Source: Paenibacillus sp. FSL H3-0469 (GTDB lineage Bacteria; Bacillota; Bacilli; Paenibacillales; Paenibacillaceae). Taken from it: DNA of 64,000 nt. The notes below the pieces were generated by a model. That model ran no database searches and was not told where the DNA came from. It worked only from the letters and a program-made list of their open reading frames with translations. Position 1 is the stretch's first letter; each line of letters starts with the position of its first letter. A program made the position numbers and the translations under genes. Positions 16,290-24,904 of the stretch are shown one piece after another. The stretch spans positions 1,922,001 through 1,986,000 of the forward strand of contig NZ_CP150302.1 of assembly GCF_038051945.1 (NCBI RefSeq), read 5' to 3'.

Positions 16290-16976
16290 TTATTTCAGTA
16301 CCAGAGAGATCTCCAGCTTGTCCTGCGGACTGAGCTTCATGTCCACTCCATTGCCGAGCAGCCCTTTATCGTTGACCTTCAGTCTCCATTCCTCGCTGCT
16401 GAGCGGGGTATAATCCATCACAGTAAGCACCGTCCGGTTATCTTCGGCAAGCCGGACCATACCGCTGTTCTTGAGCAGTCCCTTGACGGACATATCCTGC
16501 ATAAAAGAAAGCACATGCGAATGTGTCAGCTCCGGCTGCTCGCTCCCCCCGTTCACCGTGACGATGACAGGCTGAAACATCTTTCCGGTTCCGGCAGGCC
16601 CTGCTGACATCGTAATGGCCGAACCCGGTTCCAGGGTCGTATTCAGCTCTTGAACCTTCTTGCCGTTTACCTGAATCTCCCAGCTCATATCCTGACCCAG
16701 GGAGACCTTATTTACTTCAAGAATATTAGGGCCATCCGCTGAAAATGTAACAACACCGCTCTTCTTGAACAGCTCTATTATTGAATTTCCAGGCACGTAA
16801 GCTTCGTTAAGCAATCTGGCCGAGCTTCCGGCCATTTCACTGTCACCCACCATGACTGAAAAGGTTAATCCCTGGCTTCCGTTACTGCTGCCGCCATTCC
16901 CTGATCCCAAGCCACAACCGCTTGCCGCGGTCAGCAAGAGCAGGCACAGCATTAAGCGCATCCATTTCGTGGACAT
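16290..16976 (-). CDS. Lipoprotein with two DUF4430-like domains
   Basis: 228 aa. A signal peptide with lipobox (LTAASGC, Cys21) predicts anchoring on the outer face of the membrane. Two similar blocks follow, about residues 55-120 and 155-228, each with a leucine-rich segment, a valine strand, an N/T-xIL-V strand, a tryptophan strand (WEIQVNGK and WRLKVNDKG) and a final strand, resembling DUF4430 (transcobalamin-like C-terminal fold). Function unknown; members are thought to bind ligands or tether surface proteins. It is a single-gene unit with its own terminator between nirB and ric, and no FNR box is evident before it. Confidence 0.75.
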   Translation of the reverse strand: MSTKWMRLMLCLLLLTAASGCGLGSGNGGSSNGSQGLTFSVMVGDSEMAGSSARLLNEAYVPGNSIIELFKKSGVVTFSADGPNILEVNKVSLGQDMSWEIQVNGKKVQELNTTLEPGSAITMSAGPAGTGKMFQPVIVTVNGGSEQPELTHSHVLSFMQDMSVKGLLKNSGMVRLAEDNRTVLTVMDYTPLSSEEWRLKVNDKGLLGNGVDMKLSPQDKLEISLVLK

Positions 16977-17066
16977 TCCACGGCACCGCCTTCATATGTA
17001 TTTTCCCGGACTCTTTAAGGATAACGCATAGAGGAAGGGTTCTCAAATCATTTCTGCCGGCAGAAA

Positions 17067-17095
17067 AAGTAAAAAGTCCCCGAAGGGACTTTTAC
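17067..17095 (-). terminator. Terminator of ric
   Basis: Stem AAAAGTCCC/GGGACTTTT with a four-base loop CGAA, followed on the minus strand by TTTTTACTTTTT, just after the ric stop. Confidence 0.85.
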
Positions 17096-17108
17096 CTTAC
17101 AGCAGGTC

Positions 17109-17834
17109 CTATTGATAACGCAGGAACAGAATGTTGTTCTCCAGATGCACGTGCTCGAAGGTCATGCCTTCCAGTTCTTCAAGGCGGGCATATGTCAGTC
17201 GATAAGTCGTGCAGGCATGTGCAGGCGGTGTGTAGTCATTAGTTACTCTACGCAGCTCACGCAGAATCTCTCCGGCCCCGTCATGCTCTGCTTCCAGATT
17301 ATGCAGCAGTCCGCGCAGCTCCGCAAGTCCTTCTTCAGTTGGATTCTGAGTGTAAGCCAGCATCTTAGGGAATTCGCTCTCTTCTTCCTTCGCCGTGTGC
17401 TGCAGCAGCTCTTCACGCAGCATATTGAACAGGCGGTGCATTTCTCCCAGATGCGGTGAATCCTCACCATGAACGCGGAATACCTTGGTTACATTTTGAC
17501 TGATTAACGGAAGCTCTTCACGCAGATAACGGTGATGCTTGTTCACAATATAATTCACCAGCTCCTCTGAAGAAGCCTCGTTCCAGGCGGTGTCTTCTTC
17601 CAGAACGGGGTGCTGCTCCTGCAGCTTGTTCAGCTCCTGCACCATTGCTGCCGGGTCAAGACCCTTCTCGGCAGCGGCTTCAGCCAGCGGCTTTGCGCCT
17701 CCGCAGCAGAAATCGATCCGCTGTGCTTTGAAATAATCTGCTGCTTTGGGGAACTGCAGAACAATATCTCTGACCATTGCTTCCGGGGTGAACCCGGGAT
17801 GAATTGTTGTATCGTTTAATTGATTGGACGCCAT
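17109..17834 (-). CDS. ric: Iron-sulfur cluster repair di-iron protein (ScdA/YtfE/RIC)
   Basis: Repairs Fe-S clusters damaged by nitric oxide or oxidants, 241 aa. The N-terminal ScdA domain (residues 10-70) includes the FCCGGAKPLAEA motif. The C-terminal hemerythrin-like domain holds the di-iron ligands, visible as KHHRYLREE, GEMHRLF, LLQHTAKEEE, LEAEHDGAG and FEHVHLENN. Proximity to fnr and nirBDC fits protection during nitrite respiration, when NO is formed. An imperfect FNR-like palindrome lies upstream (17866-17881) but at a position that does not suit activation. Confidence 0.93.
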   Translation of the reverse strand: MASNQLNDTTIHPGFTPEAMVRDIVLQFPKAADYFKAQRIDFCCGGAKPLAEAAAEKGLDPAAMVQELNKLQEQHPVLEEDTAWNEASSEELVNYIVNKHHRYLREELPLISQNVTKVFRVHGEDSPHLGEMHRLFNMLREELLQHTAKEEESEFPKMLAYTQNPTEEGLAELRGLLHNLEAEHDGAGEILRELRRVTNDYTPPAHACTTYRLTYARLEELEGMTFEHVHLENNILFLRYQ

Positions 17835-17972
17835 GTTGGCCCCTCCTCAGGTTAAAATGTAGGTTTGTGTTTCTTTTCACTTCTACACCTTATCACTGGC
17901 CTTAGGCGGAACTTGTGATTGTACGCACTGAATATAACAAATTTTAATGAACGTGAAATTTAAGTATTTCAA

Positions 17973-18013
17973 TGTAAAATATACTAGACATTTTGTTTTA
18001 TATATTTTACAAT
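17973..18013 (+). promoter_or_regulatory. Promoter of the XRE gene embedded in an 11 bp inverted repeat
   Basis: The -35 TAGACA (17985-17990) and -10 TACAAT (18008-18013) are 17 bp apart. The arms TGTAAAATATA (17973-17983) and TATATTTTACA (18001-18011) form a perfect inverted repeat with a 17 bp spacer that brackets the -35 and covers most of the -10. This is a likely autorepression operator. Confidence 0.65.
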
Positions 18014-18030
18014 ATGCGTGAGGTGAGGGA

Positions 18031-18255
18031 ATGGGGAAAAACTTAAGGCTCAAAGCCTCCAGAGCGGCAAAAGACATGTCGCAAAAACAGCTCGCAGATG
18101 CCGTGGGGGTCACAAGGCAGACGATTATCGCGATTGAGAACGGTGATTACAACCCCACCCTGAGGCTGTGCATTGACATTTGTGTAACACTCGGGAAGAC
18201 GCTGGATCAACTATTTTGGGAGGGAACGAAGGATGAACAGAACGAACCTGGATGA
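18031..18255 (+). CDS. Small XRE-family transcriptional regulator
   Basis: DNA-binding protein of 74 aa that is little more than an HTH_3 domain: recognition segment SQKQLADAVGVTRQTIIAIENG, then NPTLRLCIDICVTLGKTLDQLFW. This is the YozG/SinR-like one-domain type commonly paired with a small membrane protein. The ATG at 18031 follows GGTGAGGG with an unusually short leader of about 10 nt. Its stop overlaps the next gene by 23 bp, so the pair is translationally coupled. Confidence 0.88.
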   Translation: MGKNLRLKASRAAKDMSQKQLADAVGVTRQTIIAIENGDYNPTLRLCIDICVTLGKTLDQLFWEGTKDEQNEPG

Positions 18256-18679
18256 GAGACAACTGCAGAAGCGGCACAAGGCGGGGAATCAGGCATTTCT
18301 TTTGATGGCATTCTTATTGCTGGCAGACATGGGGCTGCAAAACTACGGAATGAAGTGGCTGGAGTATCCGCTCAGCAATTACGCAATTTTCATGCTGGGT
18401 GTAGGCTCCTATCTGGTAAGACTGATCTGGAGCGGTTCATATGTGGGACCGGGCGGCGGGCAGAACGGAGTGAACGGGAGAAGCATTGCGGGTGCAATTC
18501 TGGCCATAGTGGTGGCGGCCTGTATCCTTATCGTTACCTTCGTGAATCCAACCGCCGCCCAATCAGCAGCTGACAGCGGTGCGAACGGGAAAGTGATTCT
18601 GATCATTTCTGTTACAGCAGGACTGATCATCTTAAGCACTGTATACTTGATCCGGCGGAGGAATAACCGGGCGGAGTAG
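18233..18679 (+). CDS. Small multi-pass membrane protein paired with XRE regulator
   Basis: 148 aa. Four hydrophobic segments are visible at about 20-38, 44-64, 83-103 and 120-140, with a glycine-rich loop (YVGPGGGQNG) between the second and third and a basic C-terminus (RRRNNRAE). No enzyme motif. Overlap with the XRE gene and the general pattern of such pairs suggest it modulates, or is regulated by, the small repressor. Function not recognised. Confidence 0.75.
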   Translation: MNRTNLDERQLQKRHKAGNQAFLLMAFLLLADMGLQNYGMKWLEYPLSNYAIFMLGVGSYLVRLIWSGSYVGPGGGQNGVNGRSIAGAILAIVVAACILIVTFVNPTAAQSAADSGANGKVILIISVTAGLIILSTVYLIRRRNNRAE

Positions 18680-18788
18680 AGCGGTTAATATCAGGAAATC
18701 CAAACTGGGCGCTGGCCGGAAGTCCAAATGTTCACCGCAGCGACGGCCTGGCTTCAAGTTCAACTCTTTTTTTCGAGTTTCATCTTTT

Positions 18789-19511
18789 TTATTGAACCGT
18801 CGCCTGCATATAAGTCCGCTTGCCCTGCGCATCCTTCAGGTAGGGGCCAAGTCCGGCGAACCTTGAATGATCCACATATACACCCGTCATCCATCTGCCT
18901 TCGGTCAGGCCGCCGTTCCACTGCAGCACCAGATCGGGGGCAGAGATCCATTCCTGATACACCCTAATGTTCTTGTCCTTATATTCTTTGGCTGGTTTGT
19001 TCAATTCGCTCAGCGGCGCCGGGGTCAGATAGGTTGGCACGAAGTATACAGAGATTAGCTCCATATCCTCCTCACTTAGAAAAGCCTCCTCCCCCAAGTA
19101 AGGCTGAAGCAGCCGGGTGTTCTCGTACATAGACCAGATTACAGCTTGAAGTACCATGCTCTGGCTAATTCCATTATGAAAAGTAAAACGGCGCTGAGCA
19201 TTTGAGCCATTCCCTCCCCTTGCCGTTACAGGCTCCAGACAATGACGCTCACAGCCGATGCATTTCCAGCCGGACGGGCCTTGAATCCATTTCTGAAACA
19301 CACTCCCGCTGTCATTGTCCCCTTTATATAGCGAAGAAATGATCTCATATGGCACGCCGATCCATGCATCCCACAGAGAATCCGGGAGATGGTTATGAAG
19401 CATGAACAACACCTTGTCATAGATTAGCTGTACTTTAATCGAAGCAGTCTCCAGTTCGGCGACATCCTTTTTTCCATAGGTTATTTCCCGGGAAAACAAG
19501 GTGATGGTCAT
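18789..19511 (-). CDS. Hypothetical protein
   Basis: About 240 aa from the ATG at 19511, which has TTAGGAG upstream; a longer frame reaches 19574. No signal peptide or membrane helix. Notable features are a CIGCERHC cluster near residue 95 that could bind metal, and a C-terminal half rich in aromatic residues (EWISAPDLVLQWNGG). I do not recognise the family. The gene is monocistronic on the minus strand, between the convergent XRE/membrane pair and a co-oriented HxlR gene. Confidence 0.65.
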   Translation of the reverse strand: MTITLFSREITYGKKDVAELETASIKVQLIYDKVLFMLHNHLPDSLWDAWIGVPYEIISSLYKGDNDSGSVFQKWIQGPSGWKCIGCERHCLEPVTARGGNGSNAQRRFTFHNGISQSMVLQAVIWSMYENTRLLQPYLGEEAFLSEEDMELISVYFVPTYLTPAPLSELNKPAKEYKDKNIRVYQEWISAPDLVLQWNGGLTEGRWMTGVYVDHSRFAGLGPYLKDAQGKRTYMQATVQ

Positions 19512-19740
19512 GGTCCTCGCTCCTAAAAGTTGTGTAAGCCCTCCGCTTCCTTCCATCAGCATCGTCCAAAACACATCCTGTAAGCATCCGCGCTGCCATA
19601 TAACCCTGGGCTTTTCCTACTTTTGTTAACGCTTCCACACATCCGTAATATTTAGTATGTTCTATTATATTACACAGGTGGGGCCTAAGTGCAAGGTTTA
19701 TTTGGGCAAAATCCGCATAAATAAGCAGAACTGCATATGA

Positions 19741-19774
19741 AAAGCCCCTTACCCGGATACCGGACAAGAGGCTG
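19741..19774 (-). terminator. Terminator after the HxlR gene
   Basis: AGCCCCTT/AAGAGGCT outer stem with inner CCGG/CCGG pairing, followed on the minus strand by TTTTC, 24 bp after the HxlR stop. Confidence 0.7.
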
Positions 19775-19797
19775 TCATCAAATATATTACGGTACTG

Positions 19798-20115
19798 CTA
19801 CTCCACCCAGCTCTCGGCCCAGGTCTGGATTTGCTGCATGACCGGCTCAAGCGCACGGCCCTTCACTGTTAATTCATACTCAATGCGCACCGGTGTCTCC
19901 GGGTACACATGCCGTACCAGAATGCCCTCGCATTCCAGATCCTTCATGCGCTCGGACAGCATCTTATCGCTCATTGACGGAATCAGTCCGGAAATATCCT
20001 TGAACCGCTTAGGGCCGCTCATCAAGGTCTGAATAATGAGTCCGTTCCAACGCTTGCCCAGAAACGAAAAAGCCGTCTCAAATCTCGGGCACATCGTCAA
20101 TTGATGTTCTTCCAT
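19798..20115 (-). CDS. HxlR-family transcriptional regulator
   Basis: Winged-helix regulator of 105 aa. The family signature is clear: C near the N-terminus (MCPRFETAF) followed by LGKRWNGLIIQTLMSGPKRFKDI, then SDKMLSERMKDLE and the wing VRIEYELTVKGRAL. The single N-terminal cysteine resembles the redox-sensing Cys of YodB-type members. The start is placed at 20115, where GAGAGGTG lies seven bases upstream; a GTG at 20124 overlaps that site. No obvious target gene is adjacent, and the AT-rich upstream region (20140-20170) probably contains its promoter. Confidence 0.9.
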   Translation of the reverse strand: MEEHQLTMCPRFETAFSFLGKRWNGLIIQTLMSGPKRFKDISGLIPSMSDKMLSERMKDLECEGILVRHVYPETPVRIEYELTVKGRALEPVMQQIQTWAESWVE

Positions 20116-20240
20116 GGTTATCACCTCTCACTTATGAAGCTTACAATTAGTTAGTATATATAATTTTACCACATTTATTCTGGAATGAACATCGTTTGGC
20201 AAAAAAAAGTTCATTAACCACTAGTATTATATTTCCGCTC

Positions 20241-20564
20241 TCAATCCTTGGTGTCTTCTGCTTTGCGTCTTAGCTGGATGGCTTCTGTAACCACATAGGC
20301 AAGATCATCGTTGCTATATAGAGAGAGTACCCCCAGCACAGTATCATCGGAGATGAATCCGGCCTCCTCTGCGGATACCGTCAGGGCCAGCGCATTGGCC
20401 AGCGCCTGATTGCCCTCCTGCTGCGGATAAGCCTGCAGATACAAGGCATGCGGGTCCAGCTTGTTATTCACACACCACTGGGCAAATACGAGAATCATCA
20501 TTTCCTCGTCCCGTTTATAGCTCTCGATGATCCGCTCTTCCATCGACTTGTCGTAATCCTCCAT
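20241..20564 (-). CDS. Conserved hypothetical protein
   Basis: 107 aa, acidic and probably all-helical (MEDYDKSMEERIIESYKRDE), with no cysteine cluster, signal peptide or membrane segment. It lies 32 bp after the Gfo/Idh/MocA oxidoreductase on the same strand and is likely co-transcribed. Function not recognised. Confidence 0.65.
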   Translation of the reverse strand: MEDYDKSMEERIIESYKRDEEMMILVFAQWCVNNKLDPHALYLQAYPQQEGNQALANALALTVSAEEAGFISDDTVLGVLSLYSNDDLAYVVTEAIQLRRKAEDTKD

Positions 20565-20596
20565 GTTGTCCTCCTCTCTGCTGCGATTCTGACCGC

Positions 20597-21532
20597 TCAG
20601 CGGCTTAGTCTTGCTGCTAATTCATGGCTCGGCAATACAGCCGAAGCGGAAATGCCGCATTGCTCCGGTGTCGCTATATTGCTGAGATAATGGCTGACCG
20701 CTCCGCTGAAGCCTCTGCGCTCCAGTACGGTATCCCAGCTGCCAAAGTTCTGCGTGCGCGGCAACGAGCCCTGCTCATATAATATAACCCGTTCCATGTC
20801 GGTCACCTCAACCGATCTCCCATGTCCGTGCAGCTCCAGCTTCTCCAGATCGGCTCCGGCATCCCGGACCATGCTGTAATGGCCGGTGGTCCCGTTCTCC
20901 CAGCCCAGCATTCCCGAAGCCTGCAGAAGCCGCCCCTCCGCATCCGCCTTCAGGCTGCTATGCAGCAGCTCATAATCCCCGCCGGACAGCCAGAGCAGCA
21001 GATCCAGCATATGGATCAGGTCATCATGGATCGTCTCATGGCTGCTGCCCTGCTGCAGCTTCGTGCGGTGCTTGACTGCGGTGGATTGGCTGATGCCTCC
21101 GGCCTTATGCAGCCAAGATTTGGCTGCGGCATACATCGGGGCATAGCGGCGGTTGAAGCCCACCCCCAGCAGCAGCCCCTTGTTCTCAGCAAGCTCTGCC
21201 ATCCGGCGGGATTCCTCCAGATCATAGGAGAGCGGCTTGTCCACATACACGGATACCCCATGCTCCAGGCAAGCGGTCACCAGCTCATAGTGCGTGGTTG
21301 TAGGACTATGTATGAACACAGCATCCAGATCCCAGGACAGCAGCTCCGTAAGCTCGGTTGTGCCCCGCTGAAGGCGATAAGCCTGAACTGCCCGCTCGAC
21401 CGTAGCAGAGGAATGGCTGAGCACACCCACCACCTCGGCCTGATCATGCCGGGAGAGCAGCGGCAAATAGACTTTACGGGCAATATCGCCAATGCCGATC
21501 AGTGCCACTCTTTTGCGGACAGATAGTTTCAT
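20597..21532 (-). CDS. Gfo/Idh/MocA-family oxidoreductase
   Basis: NAD(P)-dependent sugar or polyol dehydrogenase-like protein, 311 aa from the ATG at 21532 (AAGGGAG nine bases upstream; the ATG at 21541 is too close). The Rossmann motif is ALIGIGDIARKVYLPLL; the family's cofactor and catalytic segment is DKPLSYDLEES (equivalent to EKP), followed by GVGFNRRYAP. The usual downstream His is within HDDLIHMLDLL. Substrate unknown. Likely forms an operon with the small gene downstream. Confidence 0.88.
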   Translation of the reverse strand: MKLSVRKRVALIGIGDIARKVYLPLLSRHDQAEVVGVLSHSSATVERAVQAYRLQRGTTELTELLSWDLDAVFIHSPTTTHYELVTACLEHGVSVYVDKPLSYDLEESRRMAELAENKGLLLGVGFNRRYAPMYAAAKSWLHKAGGISQSTAVKHRTKLQQGSSHETIHDDLIHMLDLLLWLSGGDYELLHSSLKADAEGRLLQASGMLGWENGTTGHYSMVRDAGADLEKLELHGHGRSVEVTDMERVILYEQGSLPRTQNFGSWDTVLERRGFSGAVSHYLSNIATPEQCGISASAVLPSHELAARLSR

Positions 21533-21693
21533 TAACAGCATCTCCCTTACATACTCGGGGGAATTTCTATTCCCTTATAGATGTATTATACCGTGACATG
21601 CTGCGGGAACAATGATCTTTGCTTCAATAATTGCTTTAATTGCTTTTTTTTCAGTATGATGAAATGGATGGAGTGAAGAAGGGGCATAGTATA

Positions 21694-22305
21694 ATGAGAA
21701 AATGGCTAACAATTATTCTGTATGTTTCGTGCATAATCCTCGCGTTTATCTACAGGTATGAACTCTTGGCCTGGCTTAGAGAGGATCATCCTTTGTATTT
21801 GTCCATGCTCGCGGCCACAGTGCTGGCCTTGTTTCCGGTCCTGCCCTATAAGCTGATTATCGGTCTGTTCGGGTATGCATACGGAAGCTTCGCAGGAGCG
21901 TTAATCTGCTGGAGTGCTACCACAATAGCGGCAGCCCTTGTCTATGGAGCCGTTACATCCATGTTCCGGAGCAAATCAATGGCCTATCTAAGCAGAATTT
22001 CGGCGCTGGACAGATTTGTGTCCGCTGTGGAGCAGCGTCCTTTTGCATCCGTAGTGATTGCCCGGCTGGCACCGTTTATCCCGCAGATGGCTGTGAATAT
22101 CTATGCCGGTGCCGCCGGACTGCCTTTCTGGAGCTATCTTGGAGCCACCGCGCTTGGCAAAATCCCCGGCATCGCCCTATACGCCTTCCTCGGAGGACAG
22201 ATGTTCCAGCATCCGCGAAGTGCCTTTGTAGCTATAATCGTGTATATTGCCGTACTGGCTGTGGCCGGATTGTCCATGCGCCGCCGTCCTTCTGCGGGCC
22301 GCTAA
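21694..22305 (+). CDS. TVP38/TMEM64 (VTT/DedA-like) family membrane protein
   Basis: About 203 aa from ATG 21694 (MRKWLTIILYV), with GAAGGGG upstream; an ATG at 21664 is possible. Five to six hydrophobic segments and the VTT-domain core: GYAYGSFAGALICWSATT, then the re-entrant region VVIARLAPFIPQMAVNIYAG and GATALGKIPGIALYAFLG. Homologues act in membrane homeostasis or lipid scrambling. Single gene; the next gene (msrAB) starts 98 bp away and has its own ribosome binding site. Confidence 0.88.
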   Translation: MRKWLTIILYVSCIILAFIYRYELLAWLREDHPLYLSMLAATVLALFPVLPYKLIIGLFGYAYGSFAGALICWSATTIAAALVYGAVTSMFRSKSMAYLSRISALDRFVSAVEQRPFASVVIARLAPFIPQMAVNIYAGAAGLPFWSYLGATALGKIPGIALYAFLGGQMFQHPRSAFVAIIVYIAVLAVAGLSMRRRPSAGR

Positions 22306-22403
22306 CACTTCAAGAATATCAGGCATGCTGGCAGTAAGCCTCTATTTGATTTATAATTAAATTGTGATCTATTTAATTGCATTCTACAGATGGAGGGATA
22401 ACA

Positions 22404-23390
22404 ATGAGTGAATTTCAAGCTGATTCTATAAATTTCAAGACCGAACAGGCCACCTTCGCCGGTGGATGCTTCTGGTGTATGGTATCCCCTTTTGAAGAGC
22501 TTCCCGGCATTGTCAAAATTATCTCCGGCTATACAGGCGGACATACTGTAAATCCGACCTACGAAGAGGTATGCTCGGAAATGACCGGACATGTTGAGGC
22601 GGTACAGATTACGTTCAATCCGGATATTTTCCCATATAGCAAGCTGCTTGAGCTGTTCTGGCAGCAGATTGACCCTACCGATGCCGGAGGGCAATTCCAT
22701 GACCGCGGCACTTCTTACGGAACGGCCATCTTCACCCATTCGGAGGAGCAGCGCCAGCAGGCAGAGGCTTCCAAGGCGGCCCTTCAGGCCAGCGGACGCT
22801 TCTCTGCTCCCATTGTGACGCCTATTCTTCCGGCTAAGCCCTTCTACCCTGCCGAAGAATATCATCAGGGCTATCACCACAAGAATCCAGGCCATTACAA
22901 GCGTTACCGCAAGGGCTCGGGCCGGGAAGCATTCATCGAAGCCCACTGGACCCACAAGGAGGACCCGCAGAGCCTGAAGGAGCGCCTGACTCCGCTTCAA
23001 TATGAGGTGACACAGAACAGCGCAACGGAATCTCCGTTCCGCAACGAATTCTGGGATCACCATGGGGACGGGATCTATGTGGATATTGTCTCCGGGGAGC
23101 CGCTGTTCAGCTCAGAAGACAAGTATGATTCCGGCTGCGGCTGGCCGAGCTTCACGCGTCCGATCCGGGACTATGCGGTCAAGGAGAAATCCGACCTCAG
23201 CCACCTGATGGTCCGCACTGAGGTACGCAGCAAGACAGCGGATTCCCACTTGGGCCATGTGTTCAATGACGGCCCTGGAGCGAATGGACTGCGGTACTGT
23301 ATCAACTCGGCAGCTCTGCGCTTTGTTCCCAAAGAGGATCTGGAGAAGGAAGGCTACGGCGAGTACCGCGTGCTCTTCCAGCATGCTTAA
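22404..23390 (+). CDS. msrAB: Bifunctional peptide methionine sulfoxide reductase MsrA/MsrB
   Basis: Repairs both S- and R-methionine sulfoxide in oxidised proteins, 328 aa. Residues 12-165 are MsrA with the catalytic GGCFWC motif and the [13 protein letters not shown] segment. Residues 185-328 are MsrB with SGCGWPSF and the catalytic Cys in [12 protein letters not shown]. The MsrB zinc-binding CxxC pairs are not seen, as in many fused forms. Start at 22404, where GGAGGGATAAC precedes the ATG; the frame extends to 22377 without need. A 52 bp repeat array follows the gene. Confidence 0.95.
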   Translation: MSEFQADSINFKTEQATFAGGCFWCMVSPFEELPGIVKIISGYTGGHTVNPTYEEVCSEMTGHVEAVQITFNPDIFPYSKLLELFWQQIDPTDAGGQFHDRGTSYGTAIFTHSEEQRQQAEASKAALQASGRFSAPIVTPILPAKPFYPAEEYHQGYHHKNPGHYKRYRKGSGREAFIEAHWTHKEDPQSLKERLTPLQYEVTQNSATESPFRNEFWDHHGDGIYVDIVSGEPLFSSEDKYDSGCGWPSFTRPIRDYAVKEKSDLSHLMVRTEVRSKTADSHLGHVFNDGPGANGLRYCINSAALRFVPKEDLEKEGYGEYRVLFQHA

Positions 23391-23434
23391 GGCTGGAGAT
23401 CCCGGCTTGCTTCAAGCTATAGCTTCCTATTTTG

Positions 23435-23697
23435 CATAACTTGCCTGTGGCCCGAATGTATGCTGTTTTTCACATATATTCGGGTCACTTGCCTGCGTAC
23501 CTGTACAATGTATGTTGTTTTCCGCATACATTCGGGCCACACACCTGCGCATCAGCACAATGTATGCTGTTTTCCGCATACATTCGGGCCACACGCCCAC
23601 GTTCGTGCACAATGTATGTTGTTTTCCGCATACATTCGGACCACACACCTACGTACGTGCACAATGTATGTTGTTTTCCGTATACATTCGGGCCATA
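23435..23697. repeat. Tandem array of 52 bp hairpin repeats
   Basis: Five copies at an exact 52 bp period: AATGTATG or its variant starts at 23455, 23507, 23559, 23611 and 23663, with a partial unit before the first. Each copy contains AATGTATGY, a TGTTTTCC loop and GCATACATT, a 9 bp stem-loop, then about 26 bp beginning CGGGCCACAC. Most differences lie outside the stem. Because 52 is not a multiple of three, open frames appear in several frames on both strands; these are by-products. The array sits between convergent msrAB and the DUF4349 gene. A related 51 bp family occurs at 55.2-55.6 kb. Confidence 0.95.
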
Positions 23698-23713
23698 TAA
23701 TTTCCTGAACAAA

Positions 23714-23754
23714 ACAAAGCCTCCAGCCCGGAGTCACGGGTATGGAGGCTTTGT
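23714..23754 (-). terminator. Terminator of the DUF4349 gene
   Basis: Twelve-base stem ACAAAGCCTCCA/TGGAGGCTTTGT with a 17-base loop, 10 bp after the stop codon; T-rich sequence follows on the minus strand. Confidence 0.8.
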
Positions 23755-23764
23755 TCTACTTGTT

Positions 23765-24904
23765 TTACTTGTTCTGCTTATCCATATTCTCCTCTTCCGT
23801 TGCGGCTGGAACTACAGGTGCCGCTTCAGTATGAGGCTGCGGTTCCCGGTCCGGCAGCCGGTTGCCGCCTAGCCGCGCCTGTTCAAGATGCGCGGGTTGC
23901 CGCCGTTTGATGCTTTTCCGTAACCAGAGCACCAGCGCCACCACGACACCTGCTACCAGCAGGACGGGGAGTGCAGCCGCCAGTACAACAACAAGCCACT
24001 GGAACATCACAGACAACGCCTTCATGCTGCTCTTGAGCGCTTCGGAAGCTCGTTCACCAAGCGGCCCCTGGGCATTGGTCTTGGTAAGGGTAAGACTCTT
24101 CTCAGTCTGGTAGAGGCGAAGCTCGACTGTAGAGAACGATACGTTCTGATCGATATACCGCATTCTGCCCTTAATCTGTTCGATTTGCTCTTGGATTTCC
24201 CCAAGCTGGTTGGCGAACTGGACGAGATCGGCCGGTTTGGTCGCTTTTTTCATAAAATCAATATATTGTGCCTCCATCATTTGCTTCGCCTTAAGGCGTG
24301 ACTCCAGGTCCACATATTCCTCCGACACATCCTGCCCCTGGATGCTTCTCTGGAGCTTCTCATGCTTAATCTTCTCCAGATTGTTCAGGAACGGAGAGAA
24401 GCCTGCCGCAGGCACTTTTAGGATAATGGTTCCGCCCTGTTCATATTCAGACATATTCTCTGAGAATTCGATAATGTAGCCTCCGGCCAGAGTAACCATA
24501 TTCCGCACTTCAGTCTGCGCTGCCCCATAGTCGCTTACCTCCATATTGAGGTTCGCCTTGTAGATCAGCTTCTTGTTCAGCCCTGCTACCACATCGGTGC
24601 CGGTGAATCCGGCAGAAGCATCTGTCCCTTGCCCACTATCCATCTTGGGGAGTGCCGAATTTCCCCCGCCGCCCTTCACCGCAGCCTGACCATTGTCAGC
24701 CATTGCCGTGTTAGCTAGACTATCCTCCTTAGCCTCTACCGCAGCAGGCGCACTTTCCGCTGATCCGTCTGATGCTGCTTCATTTCTGAACGCGCTTTCT
24801 GAATTCGCTGCCGAATCTGAATTGCCACTCGACGCGCCGCATCCCGTCAGAACCACGGCTACAACCACTAGATACAATAAGTAATGCAGACCCCATTTTC
24901 GCAT
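23765..24904 (-). CDS. DUF4349 domain-containing lipoprotein
   Basis: 379 aa from the ATG at 24904 (GGAGGA six bases upstream); the open frame to 25000 is not supported. Lipobox VVLTGC near residue 22 predicts a membrane-anchored protein. A serine/alanine-rich spacer is followed by the DUF4349 body: KLIYKANLNMEVSDYG, a long helical coiled-coil region (VDLESRLKAKQMMEAQYIDF, LGEIQEQIEQIKGRM), then STVELRLYQ, a C-terminal membrane helix (about 325-345) and a charged cytoplasmic tail. The combination of lipobox and C-terminal helix is characteristic of this family. Function unknown, presumably envelope-related. Confidence 0.85.
   Translation of the reverse strand: MRKWGLHYLLYLVVVAVVLTGCGASSGNSDSAANSESAFRNEAASDGSAESAPAAVEAKEDSLANTAMADNGQAAVKGGGGNSALPKMDSGQGTDASAGFTGTDVVAGLNKKLIYKANLNMEVSDYGAAQTEVRNMVTLAGGYIIEFSENMSEYEQGGTIILKVPAAGFSPFLNNLEKIKHEKLQRSIQGQDVSEEYVDLESRLKAKQMMEAQYIDFMKKATKPADLVQFANQLGEIQEQIEQIKGRMRYIDQNVSFSTVELRLYQTEKSLTLTKTNAQGPLGERASEALKSSMKALSVMFQWLVVVLAAALPVLLVAGVVVALVLWLRKSIKRRQPAHLEQARLGGNRLPDREPQPHTEAAPVVPAATEEENMDKQNK

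Noticed and set aside
17866..17881. FNR box for ric (TGTGT-N6-TCACT)
   Set aside because: Two mismatches, and its distance of about 32 bp from the start codon leaves no room for a -41.5 arrangement.
23435..23697. CRISPR array
   Set aside because: The whole 52 bp unit, including the part that would be a spacer, is conserved, and no cas gene is present.
23432..23872. Several open frames on both strands over the 52 bp array
   Set aside because: They exist in multiple frames and both strands because the repeat lacks stops; none has a ribosome binding site, and the unit length is not a multiple of three.
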